Positions 48,101 through 58,161 of a DNA stretch of 64,000 nucleotides are shown in pieces. Below the pieces are notes generated by a model that did no database searches, was not told the origin of the DNA, and saw only the letters and a program-made list of their open reading frames with translations. A program made the position numbers and the translations under genes. Source of the stretch: Pisolithus tinctorius (taxonomy: Eukaryota; Basidiomycota; Agaricomycetes; Boletales; Pisolithaceae). The first letter of the stretch is position 1. Each line of letters opens with the position of its first letter. Where the stretch lies: NCBI GenBank assembly GCA_024663395.1, contig JANFAH010000004.1, positions 1,488,001-1,552,000 on the forward strand, read 5' to 3'.

Positions 48101-48941
48101 CTAATCTACATTGTTCAGTCGTTCATATTCCTCGTTGATTTGCCTGATGAAGTCGGCTGGAGTGTGTCCACCCTATATTCGTATATGAGAGTTATGTCCG
48201 TAGGTCGATGGAAGCCACGCACCTCGCACTCGTACCAAGTGCCGTCATGAATACAGACTTGCCTCCCATTTATCATGATCGTGCAGCTCTTTCTGCATCG
48301 AGGCATGAATATTCGTCATCAACCCGTCCACAGCACTCACTTGATGCCAAGTTGCATGCTTGTCTTGACACTCTCCTGTAGCAGCCGAACGCCTTCGTGG
48401 CCATGACCGTTATCTCCGGCACACTTCCGTGCCCTGTCGTTTTCCCACTCGAACCCCGCAACCCCTGCACACTTGGCAGCTGTGTCAGGTAAACCCACCT
48501 GTCCGCGGCCCTGGTAGTTTTCGCATTGAACAAACGTCCACCACTCGGAAGTAGGATGGTATTTAGCGACGCATAATTCGTGCACATTTCCAGCACACTC
48601 TTCCACGCCATGCAGGCACGTTGCGCCGTAGGTTTCATCGGATGGGTTTGGCCTTGAGCATTGTTAATAAGATATACCCCCATTCTGATGCCGTGTCCTC
48701 ACTTGGCAATGAAGGACAAGGAAATGTCCACTTTGTCACCAACTCTTTGCAATACACGGTCCCACACAGACTCGCAAAGGAAAGCGTCTGGGCAACGAGA
48801 CATGACACCCAACACCACCGGTACCTTGACATCACTGACAAACGCCGTCTGCGGGCCATTGTATGGAGCTGATCGGGGTAATGCTACCTGTGCGCACGCA
48901 GCAACCCAGAACAATGAGAGGGCAGATAACATCGTGGGCAC
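48101..48941 (-). CDS. GILT-like thiol reductase family protein
   Basis: Gamma-interferon-inducible lysosomal thiol reductase family; in animals it reduces disulfides in lysosomes. The signal peptide MPTMLSALSLFWVAACAQVA is followed by KVPVVLGVMSRCPDAFLCES and VWDRVLQRVGDKVDISLSFI. Then come the family's diagnostic exons: MEECAGNVHELCVAKYH, SEWWTFVQCENYQGRGQVGL, CAGVAGFEWENDRARKCAGD, GHGHEGVRLLQESVKTSMQL, KKSCTIMINGRQVCIHDGTW. The last exon ends EEYERLNNVD. Where animal GILT has a CxxC active site, this protein has C-P-D-A-F-L-C, which is a spacing of five. CQYYGECxGN is replaced by EECAGN. So the disulfide chemistry may differ. About five introns. Confidence 0.88.
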
Positions 48942-49199
48942 AGTGGTATAATGAAGGGGTAGTACAGGACAAGAAGCGAACGTGGATTTCCTCGCCCTTT
49001 ACGCTCCGCAAGGATAAATGGCGTCATGATTACATAACAGTGATATGGATGCCACACAAACTGTTCATGTGCAGTACGCGACGGAAGACTAGATGATCAA
49101 GGCTCTCGCAGCAAGGTAAGAGAGGATAAACTCAACTGAAATATTCATGTTCGTGGCGTGCTACGCCCTGAGTGAATTAAAACAACGAGGAGTAATGCC

Positions 49200-50001
49200 C
49201 TATGGTGCTTCTTGTGATTGGGCAGCATCCCACCATTTTCTAGCTTCAACATCATTCATTGGGGGAGTGAAGTATCGACACCGTGACTGAAAGGCTGTAG
49301 AATGCATGTAAAAAGCATGTACAAGAGGCAGAAGATAGGGTCGACAGCGGGACCTACCGTCAAGTGATCTCTTGCGTATAATCCTTTCAACCGACAATTC
49401 GTTGTGGACCTGGTTTCTCTGTTTTCCAGGTCGAATCAACACCAACATTAATAACGGTAATGAAACGCGTTTGTCACCTTGACTTCTTCGGCAAATAGGT
49501 CAGCTTGCGCTTTCCTCTGAGCCCTGGCATCGCCCTGTTGCCCCTCGAGCACTCTTCGCTTCTCGTTCATGGACTGATCCACGATATTCACACAATAATC
49601 CACAATTTCCGTTCTCCGCTTCCAATTCTCTGACGTGATCTATGTGTCAAAGAACCTCGAGGAAAGCAGGGAGATGAATACCGCACCAACTAGTTCTTTC
49701 CAAATGTACTCACAGGCCAGATCCTGCACGTTCCCCTTCTTATTGCTCCCTACGCGGTCTCGATCTCGGAATTGCGCATTTGAACGGTTAAGGCGCATTG
49801 TAATGGTGTCGTCCAGTCTCCGATATTCTCTGAGAAGGTCTTCGGGAAATGAGTGGCACGAAGTAGGGGGCAAAAAGTTGAGATAAGCACACCCTTGAAG
49901 AGACTGAGATTGTGACATGTTGTTGGTGACACGTACACCAATTGTGGGGTGAGAGAGGGTGCTTGGACAGCGAGACTGCCAAGTGGTGGAGGAGAAGGCA
50001 T
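49200..50001 (-). CDS. MIX23/CCDC58-like protein (Cid2, caffeine-induced death protein family)
   Basis: The family is a small intermembrane-space protein of mitochondria linked to import regulation. It begins MPSPPPLGSLAVQAPSLTPQ, followed by a Cys-containing block (TTCHNLSLFKG), then a diagnostic helix: FLREYRRLDDTITMRLNRSN, AQFRDRDRVG, LACEYIWKELV. After introns the next exons carry a charged segment (about 49450-49625) with RRVLEGQQGDARAQRKAQAD. The C-terminus reads NQVHNELSVERIIRKRSLD and SRCRYFTPPMNDVEARKWWD, ending AAQSQEAP. Four to five introns. Exact joins in the N-terminal part (about 49820-49960) are inferred. An upstream Met at 50040 is possible but 50001 begins the better frame. 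Confidence 0.8.
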
Positions 50002-50706
50002 CTTCGGACTTGGGCCGTGCCGGCATCCCGAAATTGTCAATCGGCAGGGAGAGGCTGTGGCTGTGCTTACATTTCCAAGTAAGGAAGGGGGCGGTCGTGC
50101 TACTGGCGCGTTAGGAGAGCACTCGGAATTTTCGCAAAATCATTGGGCCCGTCTTTTCAACAAGTCTGGTTGTTGTTTTTAGCCCGACGTTGGCTTCTTC
50201 CATCGAAAAAATGTGTCCGTACAACTAAGGGCCGACCAAGATCCTTATTTTATTTATTTATTTACCCTTTCCCCCGGATGGAATCTTTTCATCCCTTCAC
50301 TTCGAGCCAAGTTACAATGCGTAGCCTTGACCTGTCTAATATTCGGTGGTAATCACGTCCCTCGGTCCGCACTCCCCTTATTAATGACCTTCGCGCTAAT
50401 CCTACGGTTCGTTTATGATGGCCACGCCTCACCATCCTCAGTACCATGAGTATAGTCACTCCCTGATAGGTCACAGCCAACGTCCCAGAGATAGAGATTC
50501 GGGGGCTGTCTCCTCCGCCGTGTTCCGGGTAAAGGGAAACACCGCTTCATAATTATACGGAAAAATATATACATAACATATACGTCCGATCTGTCCGAAT
50601 AATAATGCGCCCATCAACGCTCACTGAGGTCCACTTAAAATACATCAGATCCACTCTGTGGCGACCGGCCCAGCTTGCTCACAGTCTGTTGCGTATCCTG
50701 TGCATT
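50002..50706. other. Intergenic region between MIX23-like and zinc-finger genes
   Basis: Around 700 bases with only short frames. Contains the MIX23 promoter and the zinc-finger gene 3' UTR. An A/T-rich stretch lies at about 50245-50270 and 50550-50590. No gene recognised. Confidence 0.4.
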
Positions 50707-52752
50707 CTATGGGCGCCCGGATTCTAAGTCTGTTATCTCCTGTATAGGCTGCCCAACCTTATGCTTCTTTTTCGATTGTCTCGGGACGTAGCCATGTTCT
50801 TCTACCATGTGTCGGTGTCTGCGTGCCGGGTCCTTGAACGCCATTCCACATTCATATCGACAAACATGAGGTGTGGAGCCAGTGCTATAGAATTCCGAAA
50901 ACAAGGGGATGTGTCTTCCAAGGGAAATATGCAATAGGAAATTTTGATACGTACTGTCCATGCATATGGGTATCTAACGATGTCTTTTGCGGGAATCCCT
51001 TCTGGCAGACTTCACAAACGAAAGGCCTGTAAATGAGTCAGCTAGACGCCATAGACTGACGTCACTGGACCGCTTACTTGAACCGCAAATGGGTGGTTTC
51101 GACGTGGCGTTTCACAAGCTGCTTTTTGGACGTGTACTGACAATCAATTACCCTGCCCAATTCCGTCGCCGTCCAAGTACATTGCCACCTCCGCGTAGTT
51201 CCGTCTGCAGAGAGAGTCGGTTTCGCGTACTTCTCCCATGTTTCCCCATCGCCCCTTGGAGAAGGTCGGCGAATAACGGGACCAGCCGTTATGGATCGCT
51301 CGCTTGCTTCGCTGGCTTGAGGACTATCCTCACGCGGTGCCCTCCGTTCGTCATCCGAGGAGGCGGAATTTGACGAGGTGTTGGGAGACATCACTTGATT
51401 CGATGGTCCATGGCCCGGAAGCCTTGGACGACCACCATTCTGCTGTAATCCCTGTGAATTCCCTGGACCGGCGTCCTTGTCTCCAAGATATACATGGCTG
51501 CGAATTCACAACGTTGGACGAGGGAATCTGAAAATCCAACAACGAAATACCTCAGCGGCTTCACAAGGGTCGTGAAAGAGGGTGTTCCATCAGGCGATGT
51601 GCTGTCCAGAAGACCGATTAGATTCGCAAAATGCCGGGAAAGCATGGGTTATCCCACCGCTCAGCGGGCGAAGAGCTGCGTTTTCTGGGTATGACATTCG
51701 TAACCTGGTAGTCAGGATGCGAGGTTGCTGGTGAACTGACGGACCTCTTAGTACCGTGATGAACAGAAACCACGAAGCACGCACGAGATGGTAGGCGAGT
51801 TATGAAGACTTGACACGGAACTGGTTGACGCTGAGCGCGTGGAGTCTTTGCTGTCGTAGTTGACGTAAATGACAGGTGGATGTCTCATCTGCGACGCAGC
51901 CTGAAAGCTGGGCCACATGTAGGTCGCAGTAGGGGAGTTGAAGATCGAGAGGGAAACGGGGTAAGAGGGTCGTTGTTGCCGACCTTCATTTCGGCCCCGC
52001 GGGTCGGTTGAGGAAGATGGAGATGAGGCAGTGCAGAAACTGGCCACCAGGTTAGCGTGCGCCTGTCATACCCAGAGAAACTGAATAATATACCTGGTAG
52101 GCGGTCTTTCCCGTGGAAAGGAGTGATCCGTGTTATTCCAGCACCGTGGTAGTGGTAAGCGACGGTCTTGATTGAAATTGAATTCCTCACGCGGAAGCGG
52201 TGGCAGAACATGTTGATTCCTCCTGTACGCAGTGAAATGCACCCCGTTCATATCCCGATCAATCGGTCGCTGCGAAGAGGGAAACTCAACGCACGTAGAT
52301 AGCGTCTTGTAAATGCATTCCGAGTTCTCTGGAGGCATTTTCGACCGGGGGGATTGTGGATCGCCGCTCGTGCCTGTTTGACCGAGGTGGCAGTCGATGT
52401 CATCGGGTGGTGAAATGTCTGACGACGCCTGTCTTGGCTCCGAGAGCCTCTGGGAGGTACATTGACCTTGTAAGAGGGGATCAGTTGCCCTAAAAAATAA
52501 CCAAGTCAGCGCCACATAAGTGGTGGCATGTGCCGTCAGCATATGTGAAGTGCGGGCGATAAGCGAAAGCGCAAAGGTCCGGGCACCGGACGACTGCAAT
52601 GTATCGGTCTCCTTCGTCGACACGGGCAACGGTCACGTCGCCCGCGTCCTAGATGGAGGGGGGAGCGCGATGATGACTTACCACAGGTGTTTCTTAGCCT
52701 TGTCGAAGTGTTCCTCGGGTGCGGATGGCGTCGAAGACGTGTTCTGCACCAT
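50707..52752 (-). CDS. C2H2 zinc-finger protein (putative transcription factor)
   Basis: Exons are MVQNTSSTPSAPEEHFDKAK (start at 52752), then ATDPLLQGQCTSQRLSEPRQ and a long Ser/Pro/Arg-rich disordered part. Near the C-terminus come three zinc fingers: RWQCTWTATELGRVIDCQYT followed by SKKQLVKRHVETTH, then FVCEVCQKGFPQKTSLDTHM, then HVCRYECGMAFKDPARRHRH followed by MVEEHG. It ends ITDLESGRP with a Lys-rich segment QSKKKHKVG. Finger 1 has a long loop between the two Cys; fingers 2 and 3 are more regular. The array lies at the extreme C-terminus, as in many fungal C2H2 regulators. Introns near 52490, 52060, 51750, 51390, 51075 and 50955. No target can be named. Confidence 0.75.
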
Positions 52753-53566
52753 AGCGTCCTGAAAACGAGTTGATAGCAAGGTAAGGAGTGGTGATTTTCT
52801 GAGGTATGGTCGGATTTGGGAGGTGGTTTTATGGCAGAATAACTAGTGACTGCCGGAGGAAATTGTCTTCATAGGTATAGCACGCGATCAAAGGTCGAAA
52901 CCCAGTTTTTCCGGACTTCGACAGTCATCCCTGGTCGGAGATCTGACAAAGAATCTCTTTCCATCGGGTGTCTGGACTGAATGTTCGCGGGAGATATCAC
53001 AAAACATAGCCCTTGACCTGAAAGTGATCAAAACCAATTGTGGAAAAGGTGATGGGGGGCCGGGTCAACGCGGGTATCGAACAAATGATATCAGCAGAGG
53101 GCTGATGTGGGTCCGAGGGCCATAAGGGGTCATACTGGGCATATAGATTAAATCAGTGGTAGCGTAAAGGTCTTACGTATTCCATCATCCCTTCCACTAA
53201 CCACCCACAAGGCTCCTGTCAGATCAGCGTGAGGACGGCTGAAGCAAGGGTTCTAATTAGCGCACTTTGTACTCGCATGACTCTCTGTCAACTCCGTCAC
53301 AACAATTAACGTGGGTGACATCAGATATGGGCGCGACACATGGTTTCCATTGTGTGAAGTCAAGGATATACAAACAGCGGTGGATTTTGCTAATCTAGAA
53401 CCGCCTTGCTAGTGGAACCAAGCAATAAAGACACCATTTTCAAATCAAAGTCCTTGAGCGGAAACAGCCGTTACAGGATCGGATCCACTGCTTTTTGGAA
53501 GCATATTGATACCCAGTGCCTGCGCATAACCCCATCGGCAACTTACCTAAAAATAAATCATATCGA
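52753..53566. other. Intergenic region upstream of the zinc-finger gene
   Basis: About 800 bases with no convincing coding sequence. Contains the zinc-finger gene promoter and the 3' UTR of the next gene. It is the longest gene-free interval in the window. Confidence 0.4.
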
Positions 53567-54324
53567 TCACCTTGGTTGTGGAGTGCTGTTGGAGGCCACC
53601 AGGGGAGCATCCTGGCCGTGACCATTAGCCACTGTAGCCCGACGCTGTTGCGCTGTGATTACATCTGACATCCCGGGGCACCTCAGAGGATTGGGCATTG
53701 GAGGTGACACCTCTTTCTTAGCGGATCGCCCAGAACGTCGCAGGGGTTTTACAGGCCTCTCCACTTCCATCTCCTCTTCGTCACCACTTATTTCTTCCAT
53801 TGCCTCATCCCGGTCTTCGGACTGTCCGTTAACAGGTGAGACATCCGAGTCTTCGTCGTCGAGGTCCACCCTTGAACGCCGACGCTTACTTGGTGAGGGA
53901 AGTGGTGTGTATACTCCTAGTGCCGACGAGAAAACTTGGTGAAGAACCTCATTGGAAGTGGGTGGGCTGTTAGCAACTGTCGTGGAAGATGAGGAGGCTT
54001 TCACGGGACTTGAATACGGTGTCTCTGAGGAGGAGGGCGGGCTACGATAGCCTTCCGTGACATCTGCGAAGAACACGGGAGCAAGCAAGGAGCAAGTGTC
54101 AAACGAGCCATCACACTCAAACATATGGGACTGACTCTTCCTGCCGCGCATGGATGCATTTCGGATTCTTGCTGCGAGATCGGAAGGCAAGCTGCGGCAA
54201 GCATGTAAGAGTACAAACCACCCAGCAAAGTTCCTGGAACACACCCGTCACTTCTCTGCCATTCAGGAGCGCATCTGGTCGCGAATTCTTCCTCTGCGAG
54301 CGTACGTTTCACCGATGAGGACAT
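53567..54324 (-). CDS. Uncharacterised acidic, Ser-rich protein, possibly nuclear
   Basis: Joins as MSSSVKRTLAEEEFATRCAP EWQRSDG, then, after an intron (54181-54252 region), LPSDLAARIRNASMRGRKS, then VTEGYRSPPSSSETPYSSPV. The middle carries SPSKRRRSRVDLDDEDSDVS, the acidic stretch EEISGDEEEMEVERPVKPLR, and RRSGRSAKKEVSPPMPNPLR. The alternation of basic nuclear-localisation-like patches and acidic blocks suggests a nuclear, disordered protein. The N-terminal helical piece (LPSDLAARIRNASMRGRKSV) may be the conserved core. I do not recognise the family. Head to head with the kelch membrane gene. Confidence 0.55.
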
Positions 54325-54701
54325 CTTGATACCCTCAGAAGTCTTCGGGCCGCCCTAATGCGCCGGGCACGTGATCGAAACCTCCTAAGCCACTAACCAC
54401 TGCTGGATTAGTTTTCCCAAGCATACTGGTAAGTAAGGATGCAGAGCCAATAGAATCGAAAATATCAGGTTGGTGTACGGAGGTGAGCAATGCGAAGGGT
54501 ATCTATACTATACACCCAAGTACACTAGCACTACACAATTTTCAGCAGAGCAGAAGGGCGCCTTTCGACAGATAAGAGGCAGATATTCCCAAAAAGGAAG
54601 GTCTGGCCGTGTCACGGCTATTAGGCTGGCGTCGTCTCACCCGTCGTCCACGTCGCTCACGACGAGCGCCTGCTGGCGAACGACGCCGCTCACGAACAAG
54701 A
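54325..54701. promoter_or_regulatory. Divergent promoter region of the acidic protein and kelch-membrane genes
   Basis: 377 bases between the two start codons. No gene inside; no specific element assigned. Confidence 0.45.
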
Positions 54702-57700
54702 ATGGCCTTTCTCTCTTTCGAGACTCTCCAGTCCATCGCATTTCTTCATCTTTTGGCTTGGTTGTCCCAATCTTATGCCCAGTCCATCTCCACCAATACA
54801 CCTGTCCCACCCCTGCAGTGGCTCAATATCACTGGTTCGCTCCAGGGTTCCTCCCCTCCTCCTCTAAAATACGCTTCAATTGGTTACGACGACTCTTCAC
54901 GCAATCTCATCATTTTCGGTGGCGAATCTTCCAGTGGAATCCCAACCTCTCAGACCTTCCTGCATGTCCCCCGTTTCGTTCCCTCTCACATTGCTAACTT
55001 CCCGCTCAACAGTCTCAATCTTGCCACAAATCAGTGGTCCTCTCCATCTGCTCAACCAGGCTTACCTCAATCTTCCCCCCCTGCTCGGTATATGGCTCTC
55101 AGCGGTGATGATTTCTCATCTAGCTAGTATGGCCTCCTCTTCCTATTTTCCTTCACTTTCGTCTCACCATTTCTAAAGTCGAAATGCTCACCTCGTAATT
55201 GGTGGGAAAGGCGCCTCAGGACAAGCCTTATCTGACGCATGGGTAAGCTTTACCCGCAATTTACGTTTCTGCGTCTCATTTTTTTTCCTTCAGGAATTCG
55301 ACTACATCAATAATTTCTGGTCAGAGGTCAACATGTCTCCGGGTAGTCCTCAAGCGCGGTGGAGTGCCTCTGGTGGTAGAGACTATCGCGTTCAAGCAGA
55401 CGCGGCCTCGTCCAATACCACGTTCTACATGGCGGGCGGCACAGATGGTACTACCTTCTTCTCCCTCACCGATGTTTGGGAGTTCACTGTCAACGGAACT
55501 CTTTCTTCGAACCTTGTCAACAATACTTTCGGCAGTTGGACAACGCAGACCATCGGATCAATACCAGGGTACAGTGCCAATCAAGCGTCTACTGTCCTTG
55601 GGTCTTCCATTGTTTCCGTCAGTGGCTGTAATACAACCACCGGTACGAACGACAACTGTGCCAACCGCAACGAATATGTTATTTCCGCAAGTACTACACC
55701 TGGTGAGATAGACTTGTCCGCTTGTCCTGCTCCCCGTTATGGTGCAGCGATGGCCTTCAATCCCCTTTCCACATCATCCAATTTCCAGACACAGGTGTTC
55801 CTTCTACTCGGTACATTTAACTCATCCGAATGGGATGACCAAGGAGGTCTCCAGAAAGGCGAGGTGGCGATTCTGGATATTGGGACCGGCGGCTGGAGCA
55901 GAATCCTTCCGGCGGGGGATCCAGGAACCACCGGCGTCCCTACTTATCCCTCACCTCGTGAAGGAGCAGTTGCACTATCGTATAGTCAAGCACTTGTCGG
56001 CAGTAATCGCCAAGTTGGCGCGGACACTATTGTCTTCGGAGGTGAGGACGAGAATGGGAACTATTTGAACGAGGTTTGGATCTTGAGGGCTTACAACGGT
56101 ACCATCACTTCCTCAAATGCTTCTTGGGGTGCTCCCTCTGGCACCCTCCAGACGGGTATCAACGCTGACGGATCCGGAGTAACTGTACAGTATATGACAC
56201 AGTGCGCATCCAACATCACACCGACGATGTCGCCCGCGCCTTTGGGACCGACTAGCAGCTCTCCAAGCTCCCCAAGCTCCCCAAGCTCGCTGGCCTACGA
56301 TGTTTCTTTTGTCCACAAGCTTTTTGCGCCGCTTTCAGTCGCTCTCATACTTCCTGCAGTTCTACTTACTCGTCTGGCGCTCCCATCTACGCGGTTGACT
56401 AAGCCCAAATCACTTTTCATTTACATATCCTCTTTCATCGCTGTGGTGGCGTATGGACTTGGTGTTGTCGGGCTTGTTGTTTCTTTCACGTCCATCAAGT
56501 CAACCATGTCTGTTACAAAGCGTGCCACATCAACCCCAGCACTGCCCACATCTCACAGCATTGCTGGTCTTGCGCTATTTGTCGGTCTTTATGTTGTGGT
56601 ACCTGTTCTATGCCTTCTGGCGGCCTGTATTCCGTGCATTCTTCGCAAGAAAGGTGCCAAGGACACCTCTGTCGTTGCCCCATCCCGTGCAAATTCCATG
56701 GACACCGCTGAAAAACTAGCTTCTGTACAGCAAACACAGCGCCCCTTTTCGTCCTCTACTTCCCACCGGGCAAGGCTGCATTCGTGGGGAGGATCCAGTT
56801 TTTGGCTAGGGAGTCGTAGTACGGAAGGTAGAACTTCCACTGACAGTGGATCTATGCAGTCCACTGGCCATCAGCGTGGCTTCGAAGTTTTAAACCGGCC
56901 TGCGCGAACCCGTAGGGCTAGTAGCAACGGCGCCACTCATCTGAACATGGAGTCTTACCAGCGGGTGCCTGTTACACCTCGAAGCTTTGGCGACATAGAT
57001 TGGTTCGCACAGCGGCGTAGTCCCAATGCCACGGTAAGCACAAGTTCGACTTTCAAGTCACCTTGATATTCACCCCGTATCTTCGTTGCTGTTCTCATTT
57101 GATAATTTTATTCTAGAATTCACCGGATGCTACCCCGCAGGGTGCAAGAGTACCTGCAGCCTCGAGTGGCTCGACGCCAATTACCACAGATGCACCAAGC
57201 GGTGGGATGCTTTTGCCTTCAGTTTCTCGTCCTACTTGCGAACTCCCGTCCTTTCCGGAGCTGTGCTTGCGGATACTTTTCCACGTTCTTGTCCTCGCGC
57301 TTTGCATTCTTTCATTGGTGGCCTTGTGGTATCGTGGCGCCAAGTCGTTTTTTGTCGTGTTCCTCATATGGACTCTTCTATTCTATATCATGCTCTTTGT
57401 TTTAGCCTGGCATGGCCGTCCGGCCAGGTCGCTTCTTACGACAGTGGTTACTCGTCTTCGCGCCGAGCCATCTCACGCAGCCATTCCTCCAAGTACACCC
57501 GGATCCCGACCCCTCTCGATGGCAGGAACGGAACAGTATCTGTTCCCAACAGACGCTCGAGGTCCTTACCTCCATCATCCTCCATATCGTGCTGCGGCCC
57601 CTGACGACTTCTCCATGACACCTATGGGTCCCCGCTCGGTGGAAACTGATGATGACGACGAGGACATTGATGAGGACACCCGGCAACGGCAGATTGAAGA

Positions 57701-57773
57701 AGAGATGGGACGGCGAGAAGTCTCCATTGTCACTGTTCCAAAACGTAGACTTTGGGTCACCAACCCTTCGTGA
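54702..57773 (+). CDS. Kelch-repeat, multi-pass membrane protein
   Basis: Starts with a signal peptide (MAFLSFETLQSIAFLHLLAW) and a luminal or external beta-propeller: PPLKYASIGYDDSSRNLIIF GGESSSG, then VIGGKGASGQALSDAWEFDY, RWSASGG, YMAGGTDGTTFFSLTDVWEF, RYGAAMAFN, DTIVFGGEDENGNYLNEVWI. These are kelch-type blades (GG followed by aromatic/W), with many N-x-S/T sites. After a Ser/Pro repeat (SSPSSPSSPSS near 56261) come hydrophobic helices (FAPLSVALILPAVLLTRLAL, IYISSFIAVVAYGLGVVGLV, AGLALFVGLYVVVPVLCLLA). An intron at 57035-57117 leads to an exon with two more (ILFHVLVLALCILSLVALWY, FFVVFLIWTLLFYIMLFVLA) and an acidic C-terminus. Function unknown; an extracellular sensor or adhesin is one possibility. 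Confidence 0.8.
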
Positions 57774-58161
57774 ACGCTATGTTGCTCTTAGATTGCCTCT
57801 CATTGCACTTATTCTGCTGTCCTGCCTTGTTTGCTTGCAACTGTCTTTCTTTCATCGTAGTTAGTCGTTCATCATTTTTCCCACTTTTTCTACCTCTTTT
57901 TACTGATCGTACAGTAAAGTTACCGCAATTCTGCATTACCATAATGATACCACTCCCACAGATCCGTCTTCCAACGTGTCACAGTATATATCAAGTAGAT
58001 CTATGGTGGACGTTTGTGTTTAGCGTGTAGGTACCAGTGTATTTTCTGCTTGCATTAAAATGAGTGACTTATTACTAACTAGTGTGGATAGTCCATCGCG
58101 AGCCGAGCAACGAGGGTGTGCAGATATACGGGTTCTTAGCTACGATGTCAGAGAAACCAAG
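57774..58161. other. Convergent 3' region of the kelch-membrane and disordered-protein genes
   Basis: A/T-rich, both 3' UTRs; no gene recognised. Confidence 0.45.
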
